Assembly: GCF_900100735.1 (NCBI RefSeq)
Contig: NZ_FNCJ01000003.1
Span: 310,001-374,000, forward strand
DNA from: Paraburkholderia phenazinium
GTDB taxonomy: Bacteria > Pseudomonadota > Gammaproteobacteria > Burkholderiales > Burkholderiaceae
Direction: 5' to 3'
DNA: 64,000 nt
Both the position numbers and the translations under genes were made by a program. The notes under the pieces were generated by a model. The model was not told the DNA's origin. It made no database searches and saw nothing but the letters and a program-made list of their open reading frames with translations. Positions within the stretch are counted from its first letter, which is position 1. Every line of letters begins with the position of its first letter. Positions 44,081 through 54,900 of the stretch are shown in pieces.

Positions 44081-45058
44081 ATGTCACTTCAGATACCGCG
44101 TCCGATTGATCCATCGCTCCATCCGCTGGCAACCGGCAATTATCGGATCGCCACCCCGGCGATCCAGGCGTTCTACGAACTCGTGGTCCGATGTCTGCAC
44201 TACCGGATCATGGGTGCGCTGATCTACGGACCATCGCGGATCGGCAAGACGCGTGCGATCGAGTACGTGCGGCTGCTGCTCGCCCGCAACCATCCCAGGA
44301 TGACCAGCTATCACGCGCAGTGCGAGCACAAACCGCGGCACGCCGAAGGCCCGTTCTTTGCCAACCTGCTCGAGGCCGTCGGAGATCCCGATCCGAACGC
44401 CGGCTCCAATCCGTCCAAGCGCCTGCGACTGTCGTTGAGGATTCGCGAGGCAGCCGCCCGTGCTGGCAGCGGCACGGTGCTGCTCTTTTGCGACGAAGCG
44501 CAGCGCTACAACGAGAATGAATACGAGTGGTTGCGTGACGTGCACGATGCGCTCGACCGGCAGCAGATCAAGCTGTTTACCTTTCTCGTCGGTCAGCAGG
44601 AGTTGCTCTCGCAGAAGACCAGTCTGCAGATTGCGGGCAAGACGCAGATCGTGGCCCGCCTGATGGTCGACGAGCTGTCGTTTTACGGGATCCGGAACGC
44701 CGAGGATGTGGCGACGTGCCTGAACGGATACGACCAGACCGCCTACCCGGAGGGCAGCGAGTGGAGCTTCACGCGCTTTTATATTCCGCAGGCCTTCGAT
44801 GCCGGGTATCGGCTGGTCAGCGACGCCGACTTGCTCTGGCATGCATTCGAGGCCGCGCACAACAGGGCCAACCTGCCGGGCCGACTTGAAATTCCGATGG
44901 AATCGTTCGCGAGAGTGGTCGAGATCGTCCTGAAGGAAAGCGAACTTAAGGATGGTCTGCAATACAGCCCTGAGCCTGCTTTGTGGGCATACGCCGTGCA
45001 GCACTGCGGCTATGTCCAGTCCCGTCATGCAACCGGCCGCGTGCTCGTCGCCGCATAA
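44081..45058 (+). CDS. TnsC/TniB-like AAA+ ATPase
   Basis: A 325-residue transposition regulator. Walker A is GALIYGPSRIGKTRAIEYV and Walker B is GTVLLFCDEAQRYNENE; a sensor-like segment FTFLVGQQELLSQ follows. It would bind target DNA in an ATP-dependent way and link TniQ target choice to the transposase. GGAGG at 44072-44076 supports the ATG at 44081. Confidence 0.88.
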   Translation: MSLQIPRPIDPSLHPLATGNYRIATPAIQAFYELVVRCLHYRIMGALIYGPSRIGKTRAIEYVRLLLARNHPRMTSYHAQCEHKPRHAEGPFFANLLEAVGDPDPNAGSNPSKRLRLSLRIREAAARAGSGTVLLFCDEAQRYNENEYEWLRDVHDALDRQQIKLFTFLVGQQELLSQKTSLQIAGKTQIVARLMVDELSFYGIRNAEDVATCLNGYDQTAYPEGSEWSFTRFYIPQAFDAGYRLVSDADLLWHAFEAAHNRANLPGRLEIPMESFARVVEIVLKESELKDGLQYSPEPALWAYAVQHCGYVQSRHATGRVLVAA

Positions 45059-45071
45059 GGCGCGGCGGGTG

Positions 45072-45677
45072 ATGCCGCCGCGTTTCCCGATCCTGACGCT
45101 TGACGAGCGGAAGCTGACACCGGCCCTGGGTTACCTTTTCAGCGCGAAGTGGATCGATCCGTGCGAATCGCTGGTGACGATCCTGTGGAAATTCGAGAAA
45201 GCGAACGCCTTGCCGGGCCATGTTGCCGCACTCCTCATGGGTGCGGACATCGATCCCTACGAAGGGGTGGTGCCGCAGGCCAGCGTCATCGACATCCGGC
45301 GGCTGCGCGACACGCTCAATGTGCCGCTCAAGATCCTGCACGGCTCGCTTCTGGTCCCGTCGCAACGACGCCGCTACAGCAAACTGTTTCGCTACTGCCG
45401 ATGCTGTCTGGCGCGCGGGTATCACAGCGTGCTGCATCAGATTGACGGCGTGGATGTGTGCCCGGCGCATCGCCGGCCGCTGGAGACCGCATGCCGGCGA
45501 TGTGGCTATGAGGCGCCGTACGTCCTGAGCGTGAGTTTTCTGGACGCGCCTTACCGTTGCGCCTATTGCCGCGCGGGCTACAGCCACAAGGTCTTTTCAA
45601 TCCTGGGTTCGCAGCGGATGAAGAAGGACGAGCGCGTCGCGATGAACCGTCTGTACTTCGAGCGCTATTACGGATGA
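45072..45677 (+). CDS. TniQ/TnsD-like target-selection protein (short)
   Basis: A 201-residue protein with the TniQ zinc-binding pattern: YCRCCLARGYHSVLHQIDGV, CPAHRRPLETACRRCG and CAYCRAGY. It is short for TnsD/TniQ, so only the N-terminal domain is present. In Tn7-like elements TniQ/TnsD chooses the target or couples to a targeting module. The start at 45072 (GTG 45069 adjacent) lies 13 bp after tnsC. No CRISPR genes or array accompany it, so any guide would have to be another protein or site. Confidence 0.8.
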   Translation: MPPRFPILTLDERKLTPALGYLFSAKWIDPCESLVTILWKFEKANALPGHVAALLMGADIDPYEGVVPQASVIDIRRLRDTLNVPLKILHGSLLVPSQRRRYSKLFRYCRCCLARGYHSVLHQIDGVDVCPAHRRPLETACRRCGYEAPYVLSVSFLDAPYRCAYCRAGYSHKVFSILGSQRMKKDERVAMNRLYFERYYG

Positions 45678-45717
45678 AGCGGTAGCGGTTCGCGGCTTGC
45701 CGACATCGCGTTCGCTC

Positions 45718-47418
45718 TCATCTTGCGCGAAATGCCGCACTGATCTGCCGCGCCCGTTTCACCTCGTCGCTGTGCAGATAGATCGACGTCGTTGAAATCG
45801 ACGCGTGGCGCAGATTATCGCGAACAGTTGTGAGTTCCGCGCCGCGTGCCAGTGCATGCGAAGCGTGCGTGTGTCTCAGCCAGTGCGGGGTGGCGTGCCT
45901 CAACTTTTCGGCGGCAACCGGGTGGTCCTGCTGAATGATGTCGGCCGCCTGCGAGAAAAAACGTCGCATCACAACGCGCAGTCGCGCCGTGGTAAGACCG
46001 ACGCCGTCCTCCGCGAGACTGCCGATCAGGGGGATGTCAGGCCGCCAACGTGCCCGTGTGACCGGCAGTCCGCGTTGCACCAGATATTGGGCGAGCGCCG
46101 TGCGTGCAAGAGGCGGCAACGCGACCTTGCCGGTCTTGCTGCCTTTGCCCGTCAGATACAGCCAGTGATCACCGTGAGCATCGCTCTGGACGCCGCTGAG
46201 GGTCGTGCCAACCAGTTCCCCGGCACGCAGTCCTGTTGCATACGCGAAGTCGAGCAGGAAGCGCAGGCGCTGGGCCGCGGGCGCCTCCCAGCCATACGAC
46301 CATTCCAGACCGTCCGCCACCGTGCGAACCAGCAGCCACTCGCCTTCGGCGAAACCGCGGGACGCATCGAGCGGTGCTGCGCGCGCACTGCCCCGCACCC
46401 TGATGCCGGCAAACGGATTGGCCAGCAAATAGCGTTGCTCGATCAGCCACCTGAACAGTGCGCCGAGCACCGACAGCGCGTACGCCACCGAGCGCGCAGA
46501 CAGGCCGCGTGCGAAGGGCCGCCATTCGGCAGAAGTGCGCGGCCGGGGCGGACCCACCCAGCGCTCGTGTGGTGTCGGCCGGCGCAGGAAGGCACGATAG
46601 GCGATCGCATCGTCCGTGGTGAGCGACGAGAGCGCCCGTTCGCGCTCGACGATGGCCCACAGGATCAGGCGTTCTGCCTCCTTGCGATAGGCCCGTTGCG
46701 TTGCCGGTGCTTCGTGCAGCGACAACCACGCCTGAACGGCTGCGTAGTCGTTCGTGGCATCGAGCGTGCATGTCGCTTGCGGCGCGCGGAAGGTGCCCTG
46801 CGAGCCGTCGACCTTTTCTGGCAGCCGTAGCGATTCCCACGGGACGACGATTGCCGGTTGGGTCATGGCGACCAGTTGCCGGGCCCGCTCCGTAAGTTGC
46901 GGGCAGGCGGCGAAGAAGGTTTCGATCTTCCGGGCGCTGGCGACACCCAGACCGGGAACCGCCACCCACCAGCGGCGCCGGCGCGGAATGCGCACCGTAA
47001 GGTCCGCCAGCGTATTGATGCCCTGTGCGCGCAGGGCGCCGACCGCCCGTGGCGGAAACCACCGGCCGACGTCGTCGGTGATGTGCGGCTCGGGTACGGG
47101 CTGTGACCGCAGGTACTCGATTGCGTGGCCAACCGCGGTCGCCCGCTTTAACCGCTCAGCAACGGGATGCTGAAACAGGACCGCCAGATCGTCGCGCTGG
47201 CGACTGTGCGCGAACGCAACCAGTTGGCGCCGGATTCGACCGAGGATACCGCGCGCGGACTGGCCGTCGCCTCTGGTGGAGGACAGGTAGCGGGCGACAG
47301 CCGCGCGGGCTGTCAGGCCAGCGTACCAGGCGCGCAGCGCAGCGAGCGACGCGACATCCGGGAAGTGCGGCGATGCGGGTGCAGTGAGCGCTGGCGCCGG
47401 AGACTGACGCGTTTTCAT
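45718..47418 (-). CDS. Tyrosine recombinase, putative resolvase of the Tn7-like element
   Basis: A 566-residue recombinase, a close paralogue of 23070-24761: the same length, the same helix-hairpin-helix-like segment (IPRRRRWWVAVPGLGVAS), the same core-binding region (TQRAYRKEAERLILWAI) and full catalytic set. The catalytic residues are Arg in ATGLRAGELVG, Lys in LTGKGSKTGKVAL, HxxR in PHWLRHTHASHA, His in NLRHASISTT and Tyr in SIYLHSDEVKRAR. It is convergent with tniQ (40 bp apart). The start codon is 28 bp from a dif-like site at 47447. The likely role is to resolve cointegrates made by the TnsB/C/Q machinery. Confidence 0.88.
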   Translation of the reverse strand: MKTRQSPAPALTAPASPHFPDVASLAALRAWYAGLTARAAVARYLSSTRGDGQSARGILGRIRRQLVAFAHSRQRDDLAVLFQHPVAERLKRATAVGHAIEYLRSQPVPEPHITDDVGRWFPPRAVGALRAQGINTLADLTVRIPRRRRWWVAVPGLGVASARKIETFFAACPQLTERARQLVAMTQPAIVVPWESLRLPEKVDGSQGTFRAPQATCTLDATNDYAAVQAWLSLHEAPATQRAYRKEAERLILWAIVERERALSSLTTDDAIAYRAFLRRPTPHERWVGPPRPRTSAEWRPFARGLSARSVAYALSVLGALFRWLIEQRYLLANPFAGIRVRGSARAAPLDASRGFAEGEWLLVRTVADGLEWSYGWEAPAAQRLRFLLDFAYATGLRAGELVGTTLSGVQSDAHGDHWLYLTGKGSKTGKVALPPLARTALAQYLVQRGLPVTRARWRPDIPLIGSLAEDGVGLTTARLRVVMRRFFSQAADIIQQDHPVAAEKLRHATPHWLRHTHASHALARGAELTTVRDNLRHASISTTSIYLHSDEVKRARQISAAFRAR

Positions 47419-47446
47419 GCATTCCAGTTTAGGTCAGAAACGATGC

Positions 47447-47474
47447 CATTACGATAAGAATACTTATCGCAATA
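47447..47474. other. 28-bp dif-like recombinase core site (11-6-11) next to resolvase 2
   Basis: Left arm CATTACGATAA (47447-47457), spacer GAATAC, right arm TTATCGCAATA (47464-47474). Arms match inversely in 9 of 11 positions, with the inner ATAA...TTAT and the 6-bp spacer as at 24790-24817. The distance to the start codon is again 28 bp, and the interval shares AGTTTAG and CAGAAA with the other locus. Confidence 0.7.
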
Positions 47475-48273
47475 ACATGCTTCTCTTTCTGTCTTGTGCC
47501 GCCGGTCGATTTCCTTGGTGACCATGCCACTGCACCGTTGCACCTCAAGCCACCCGCCCGACTACCGAAATCACGTGCCCTTTGCAAAGTTCAAAACTAT
47601 TGACGCGACGCGCGGTGGCGTCAATTTTTCACCCGGGCACCGCGTGAACTAACAAGGCCCCAACGGTTGGCGCGTTCCGTACCGAAATGTTCGCCTACAC
47701 GCATACAAGCCGAGATTGCTGAAGCGATGATTCCAGTGCCGGATCAGTTGGATCGGAAGTCACAGATTTTGTCCGAGACGGCTGATGGCAAGCTCGAGCT
47801 TTCACGGGATCGTCTGATTGCACGTCGTCAGCCAGAGATCCAACCAGATCAGATACGGAATAACTCGAGGGCTGAGTTAACAATTATAGAACCTCACTTG
47901 AAAGCGATGCGATGACAGGAAAATGTCACCCTATGGATGCAATTTGTAATATATACCCCTCTCTAAGGGCTATTGCCTACTTGAAAAATTAATAATTGTC
48001 GTATGTACTACGCATCAATATGTAACAAAATGTAATGTATGGTTTTGATTCTGTTTGATGGTTCTTCTTGGCTTGCGAACTGGGTGCAACGGTAAATCGC
48101 AATTTTTAGCACTTTCCGGGGATTGTTGGATCGATTGTTTGAGAAAGGCGGGAGTTTGCATCAGTGATACTAGTTCGCGAGTAGGCTAGTAAGAGTTATG
48201 GTGGATAGCGTCAGTTGATCTCCATGTCGGCCGGCAAGATATTTATCAATAGAATGTTGATGTGGAAAATAAA
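47475..48273. other. Intergenic region with AT-rich stretch before the RTX locus
   Basis: About 800 bases without a supported gene. The first part probably contains the right end of the Tn7-like element, but no clear inverse of the left repeats was found. A short TGACA-GGAAAA-TGTCA inverted repeat sits at about 47913-47928. From about 47930 the DNA becomes markedly AT-rich, as promoters of horizontally acquired surface or secreted genes often are. An 82-codon frame at 47667 has no family likeness. Confidence 0.45.
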
Positions 48274-48693
48274 ATGTTCGAATACGAAAAATTGGCAAAA
48301 TCTTACGGCATAAAGGTCGATATAGGAAAGGGCCTGCAAATAATTTCAATTCCGACTGAGTCGAACGCTAGGGTGGATATTGGTTTCACCAGCGGTGAGC
48401 GAAATATTATTGAAAAATATTTTCCATGTTTTCAAAAATACAAGATTTATAGAAACTTGTCTGTTTATGGAGACTGCGCAAAGCCACTGTCTCAAGTTCT
48501 GGCCGACGACTACATTTTTTGCTCGAACCTATGCGTTATTTTTGACTATGCGTATAGCGCTTTATGGTCTGGAAGAGAATTTACGATCCGGATAAATGCA
48601 CTTTCCCAAGGGTATCCGCAAGAAGATGGTACTGGGGGGGGAACGTTTGTTTGCGAGTCTAAAGAATTTGGCGGACCGCCTGAACGCCATTGA
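48274..48693 (+). CDS. Hypothetical protein upstream of the RTX gene, possibly frameshifted at a G8 tract
   Basis: 139 residues from ATG 48274 (GTG 48262 would add four). AT-rich codon use differs from the surroundings. No family is recognised. The last residues, after the G8 run at 48634-48641, are low-quality in appearance (GGTFVCESKEFGGPPERH), while the next frame carries a sensible membrane-anchored tail. One G fewer would join them into a protein of about 190 residues. It lies 90-240 bp upstream of the giant RTX gene and may belong to that system. Confidence 0.5.
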   Translation: MFEYEKLAKSYGIKVDIGKGLQIISIPTESNARVDIGFTSGERNIIEKYFPCFQKYKIYRNLSVYGDCAKPLSQVLADDYIFCSNLCVIFDYAYSALWSGREFTIRINALSQGYPQEDGTGGGTFVCESKEFGGPPERH

Positions 48694-48844
48694 TCCGGTC
48701 AAGTTGCATGGTCTCATAAATGGTCGTGGCGAGTGGGGGCCTATTAGAATTCGGAAAATTATATTGATATCGGCGGCCGCTTTGCCGGTAGTTTTGGCTT
48801 TGTTAATTCGATTTGTTTTGCCAAAATTGGTATCGCATCACTAG
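48596..48844 (+). CDS. Probable C-terminal part of the preceding gene, with a membrane helix
   Basis: An 82-codon frame overlapping the previous gene. The part after the G8 tract reads RLFASLKNLADRLNAIDPVK and ends in IRKIILISAAALPVVLALLI plus RFVLPKL, a single transmembrane helix with a short tail. It is more likely a displaced C-terminus than a separate gene, since the first codons before the tract merely shadow the upstream frame. Confidence 0.4.
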   Translation: MHFPKGIRKKMVLGGERLFASLKNLADRLNAIDPVKLHGLINGRGEWGPIRIRKIILISAAALPVVLALLIRFVLPKLVSHH

Positions 48845-48932
48845 TCGTGAGTTTGCGCAAGCATAAGGAAAATATGCTGGCTTTTAAAATGGAGTATTTT
48901 GCATAACTAACCAATGATCAACGGGAGATGTC

Positions 48933-51900
48933 ATGGCTGCACCCTTACCCGGATTTTCTATAGGTGCCACGACGCTTATTACGGGCCTCATAGGCGCTGC
49001 TGAATCGTACAATAGCTACCTCAACGACACTTCGTCCGCCACACCTTCGTCAACAAGCATTCAGGCGGATCTGACGGGAATTAATAACGGTCTGGCGGGG
49101 GCGGTTCAAGGCGCATTAATGATGGGGGGTACCGCGACTGAGGCATTCGCGGACAGTCTGACTCCGTTGGGAATCGCCGCGACTGTAGCGAATCTATCTC
49201 AACTCGCTCAGCTTCTTCCCGGGCAGATGGAGGAATTGGAAGCGGCAAGCACGCCGGAAGCTCAAGCCGCGGCGCTACAGGGATTGTTCGATTCTGGTAT
49301 CGGAGCAGTGCAGGACCTCGGGGCATTGCTTACAGCATTCCCTCCAACTTCGGAAGTTGGACTTACAATTCTCGCAGCATCCACGATAACGCAAGCAATA
49401 GTGGATTCACCCGCAGGGTCAGTCGCTGAGAGCGCACTAGCAAACGCGCTCTCCGGTATCGTGCAAGGGTTAGACAACGCGTGGGTGACGATCGCGCCAT
49501 ACGCACAACAGATCGCTGCACTCTTCGGTTACTCTAAGACCGATCCGTTGGTTATCGACCTCTCGGGCAACGGCGTTCAGTTGACCCCACTTGCCCAGTC
49601 AGACGCTTACTTCGACCTGTACAACACGGGATATGCGGTCCATACCGGCTGGGTAGGTCCCGAGACTGGAATTCTCGTTGATGATGCGGGTGGTGGTCCG
49701 ATTGACAGCATTACAAATCTGTTCGGCAGCTCGACCACCGATGGATTTACGGCATTGGAAGCTCTGGATGCAAACCATGATGGGGTAATCAACGCGTCAG
49801 ATCCGGGCTTCGCAGATCTCGAGGTATGGACAGACACAAACGGCAATGGTGTCGTAGATCCGGGAGAGCTGCATTCGCTGTCAAGCCTCGGAATAGTTTC
49901 CATCAGCCTTACAACGGAGAACGTTAACCAATCTGTAGGCGGTAACGAAATCGAGGAAGTCGCAACGTATACGAAGTCGGACGGAACCACTGGCGAGATT
50001 GCCGAAGCGTACTTTAACAACAGCCAACTCGATTCGCAATATGAAGGTAACTATCAATTTAACCCTGCTGTTTTGACCTTGCCGAATCTTCGCGGTTACG
50101 GGACACTTCCGGATCTGTACGTCGCGATGAGTCTGGATCCAACGTTGCTGCAGATGGTACAGACGTTTTCAACCGAAACCCTCTCTGATGCAGCAAGCTT
50201 TGCTGCCCAGACAAAGGCAATACTTTATCAATGGGCAAGCGTCGAGAACGTTGCACCTGATAGTCAGGGTTCCTATATTGACGCCCAGGAGTTGGGTGTG
50301 CTCGAAGCGTTTTCGGGCGAGAGCTTTGTTTCCAGCTTCACCGGTGGTTCGGATCCATCGAACTGGCATCAGGGCGAGGTTCTCACGGATGCGTTTAACC
50401 AGTTACTGGCGGCTGTCGAAGTCCGCCTCATTGCGCAGGGACCGCTTGCATCACTTCTTCCGGGTGTTTGCTTTGACTACAACGCCGACTCCCTTGTTGG
50501 CACCCCGGACCTTTCAACGCTCGTTAGCGGACTGGTCGACGCCGCGCCAACTGGAACCGCGCAGGCAGAGCAATACTGGGCCAACGCGGCACCAGTGATT
50601 GGTACGCTCTGTAGCGCTTTGGGCCTGGTGCCTGACGCCTACACGAGCGCACTTCAAACGGCGTTCACTAGTCTCAGCCTCCCCTTTACTGCATCCGAGG
50701 CGGTACAAGGCAACGTCCTGGTAGGAGATGGGACCGTCGATCAACTCGTTACAAGCGCTTCGGGTCCACATTACTTTGACGGTGGCCCAAGTGTCAGGTT
50801 TGAACAGAGCGATGGCGGTGGCGACGTATTTGTCTTCAATCAGGGCTACGGGCAACTGGAGATCAACGAGTACGACTCCGGCGCGTCGCCGGACAACGTG
50901 CTGCAACTGGGAGCAGGTATCACGCCGGATGAAGTGAGCGTGGGTCTCGACAGCAACCAGGACATCATTCTGACTATCGGCACGAACGACGATCAGATCA
51001 AGCTCGACAACGAGGCCACAGGGAATCTGGCATATGGCGTTGACGAGGTGCAATTCGCTGATGGCACGGAATGGACACAAAGTCAGCTTATTGCGTGGGC
51101 GCGCAATATACAGGGCACTACTGGGAATGACACCCTGTACGGCACGAACGGCCCCGACCTCTTTGACGGTAAGGGAGGTAACGATCTGGAGGTCGGTCTC
51201 GGCGGGGGCGACACGTTCATCTTCAATGCCGGTTATGGTCACCTGGAAATCAACGAAGTCGACCACTCCAGTACGCCGGATAACATTCTTCAACTGGGTG
51301 CCGGGATCAGCGAGTCGGATGTAACGGTACGTGCGACGAGCGACGGAACAGGCCTCGTGCTGACCGACGGTGTAGCAGGCGATCAGATCACGCTCGACAA
51401 CATGCTGTCTAATTCGCCCGGGTCTGGATCGACCTCTGGAGTCGAGCAGGTTCAATTCGCGGACGGTACGGTCTGGACCAGCCAGCAGTTAGTCCAGATG
51501 GAGACCACAGGTACCACCGGAAACGACACGTTGTATGGAACGCCCGGGCCGGATCTCTTTGATGGTAAGGGAGGTAACGATCTGGAGATCGGTCGCGGCG
51601 GAGGCGACACGTTCATCTTCAATGCCGGGTATGGTCACCTGGAAATCAGCGAAATGGACGACTCCAGTACGCCGGATAACATCCTTCAATTGGGTGCCGG
51701 AATCAGCGAGTCGGATATAACGGTACAAGCGACGAGCGACGGAACAGGACTCGTGTTGACCGATGGTGTGGCGGGGGATCAGATTACTCTTGACGGAATG
51801 CTGTCTATCCCAGGCTCTGGTGTCCAACAGATGCAGTTTGCAGATGGCACGGTATGGACGGCGCAGCAGCTCGTCGAGATGGAGATGACTGGCACCTCCG

Positions 51901-54900
51901 GGAACGACACGTTGTATGCTGGGCTGGAACCTGGCGTCTTCGACGGAAAGGGTGGTGATGACTATGAACAGGGTGACGGCAAAGGCGATACATTTATTTT
52001 CAATCAGGGTTACGGACACCTGGAGATCGAGGATGAGTACTTTACCGGCGCACCAGACAGTGTCCTGGAACTGGGTGCGGGGATCACGGCTTCGGGAATG
52101 GCAGTCACGGTAGATAGCAATCACGACATCCTGCTGACCGAGGGGATGCACCAGATCCAGATCGATGGCATGGCCGATGGATCAGGCGAGAACGGGGTGG
52201 GTCAGGTCCAGTTCTCGGACGGAACGATATTGACGGCAAGTCAGATCCTGGCTATGGCGAGCGATGTAACCGGCACGCCAGGCAACGACACGCTATACGG
52301 CGTCGTAGGCATGTCAAACATCTTCGATGGAGAGGGTGGCAACGACCTTGAGATCGGATCGGGTGACAACGACACGTTCATTTTCAACCAGGACTATGGC
52401 AATCTCGAAATCAACGAGAGCGAACGGTGGGGCGCGACCAACGTATTGCAACTGGGAGCAGGCATTACACCTTCGTCGGTCACGGCAACCACGGACGGTC
52501 AAAATAACGTCATCCTGACACTCGGTACGAACGGCGATCAGATCAAGCTTGATGGCATGGCTGACGGACGGGGGGACAAAGGCGTGCAAGAGGTGCAGTT
52601 CGCCGATGGGACGGTATGGACTGCAGCCCAGATCATCGCGACCGTAACCAATTTCGAAGGTGCGTCGGGCAATGATACGTTTTATGGAACCAGTGGAGCG
52701 GACTATTTCGACGGCAAAGGTGGTAACGACTATGAGGTTGGCAACGGTGGCAATGACACGTTCGTTTTCGACCAGGGATATGGGAAGCTGGAAATAAACG
52801 AAAATAACGGATGGTATGCACCCAGGGTCGGCACCCTGCTGTTTGGTGCAGGGATCACGCCTTCATCCGTGTCCGTGATGGCGGATCTCCAGGGCGACGT
52901 TCTGCTGACAATCGGCTCGAACGGTGATCAGGTGAAGCTGGACAATATGGACACCGATGAAGCTAGCTTTGGTATCGCGCAGGTGCAATTTGCGGACGGC
53001 ACCGTGTGGACTGCGAGTCAGATTCTCGCACAAGTGAGCGTGGTCGAAGGGACTGGGGGCAACGACACGCTGCAAAGCTTGAACGATGGGGTCATCTTTG
53101 ACGGCAAAGGTGGCGACGATGTCGAAACCGGCGACGGTCAAAATGACACGTATATCTACCAGCAGGGTTACGGACAGTTGGAAATAGATGACACGTCCTA
53201 CCCTTCTTCCGGAGTACTGCTGTTAGGGCCCGGAATCGATCCGTCATCGTTGACCGTGACGGGAACGACCTCCGGCGCCATAGTAATGACCGACGGCGTA
53301 CCTGGAGACCAGATAACGTTGGACAACGCGCTGCCCTATGGAGGCGGCGTAGGTCAGATCCAGTTTGCCGACGGTACGACCTGGTCCCAGACACAGTTGC
53401 TGCAGAGGCTAACGACAACCGGCACGACTGGAAACGACACACTTGTTGGAAGCGAATATGCGGCCGTGTTCGATGGTAAGGGCGGCGACGACTATGAACA
53501 GGGCGGCGGTAACGGTGACACGTTTATTTTCAACGCTGGGTATGGCCAACTGGAGGTCAACGAGACCTCATATTCGCGCTCCACTAATGTTCTTGCGTTG
53601 GGCGCGGGAATCAGCGAGTCGTCGGTGACCGCTGCAGCGACGAAAAGTGATGGAATCATTTTGACTGACGGCGTGACTGGCGACCAGATCACTCTGGATA
53701 ACGAATTGGATGGCGGTAGCAATGGGGTTCAACAGATCCAGTTCTCGGATGGTACGACATGGTCTCAGCAGCACCTCATCCAGATGGCAGAGACAACGAC
53801 TGGCAGTCCGGGCAACGACGTCCTCATCGGCGGATCTGTCGGCAGTGTCTTCGATGGCGAAGGAGGCAACGACTATGAGCAGGGAGGCGGAAACGGGGAC
53901 ACGTTCATATTCAATGCAGGTTACGGCCATCTCGAAATCAACGAGTCCGACAGCGCGGGCGCAACTAATGTACTCGAGCTAGGCGTTGGGATCATTGAAT
54001 ATTCATTAAGCGTCACAGCTACACCAAACGGAGCAGTGGTAATCACCGACGGCACATCCGGCGATCAGATTACTCTGGATGGCGAGCTGTGGGGCAATGG
54101 CATCCAGCAGGTCCAGTTCGCTGATGGCACAACCTGGTCAGACCAGCAGCTGCTTGAGCAGTTGACGACGACGGGCACGACCGGAAACGATGTCCTTGTA
54201 GGCGGGCAGTACCCAGCCATATTTGACGGCAAGGGGGGCGACGACTATGAACAGGGCGGAGGCAATGGTGATACGTTCATCTTCAACGCCGGATATGGCC
54301 ACCTCGAGATCAACGAACCCAATTATTCGGGGGCGACCAATGTGCTGGAGCTTGGACCAGGAATCACTGAATCATCGGTGACAGCGTCGGTGGACAGCAA
54401 TCAGGACATCATCCTGACAATTGGCACGAACGGAGACCAGATCCAGCTGGATCAAATGGGATTTATGACCGAATACGGAGTCGAGGTTCAGTTCGCTGAC
54501 GGGACGGTTTGGACTCCGAGCCAGATCTTCGCAATGGCGAGCAATCATGTAGGCACGACTGGCAACGACACGCTGTATGGGACGAGCGGTGGCCCGAACA
54601 CGTTCGATGGCAATGGAGGCAACGATCTCGAGATCGGCGAGGGCGACGATGACACCTTCATTTTTAACCATGGATATGGTCATCTGGAGATCAATGAAAC
54701 CTATGATCCATCCGATTATCCAGGGGCGCTCAACGTGCTGCAGCTGGGAGCGGGGATTACACCCTCCGCAGTGACGGTGACGGGCGACAGCGGCTCCGAC
54801 ATCCTGTTGACCGATGGCACTGACCAGATCCAGATCGACGGGGAGGACTCCGGGAAAAACGCCCGCGTGCAGCAGGTACGTTTCGCGGACGGGACGGTAT

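Noticed and set aside
47667..47915. 82-codon frame between resolvase 2 and the RTX locus
   Set aside because: Starts without a ribosome site, has no recognisable domain, and crosses the probable transposon right end.
47913..47928. TGACA-GGAAAA-TGTCA as the right end of the Tn7-like element
   Set aside because: Only a few bases resemble the left motifs, the orientation does not fit, and no target duplication was found; the right end stays undefined.
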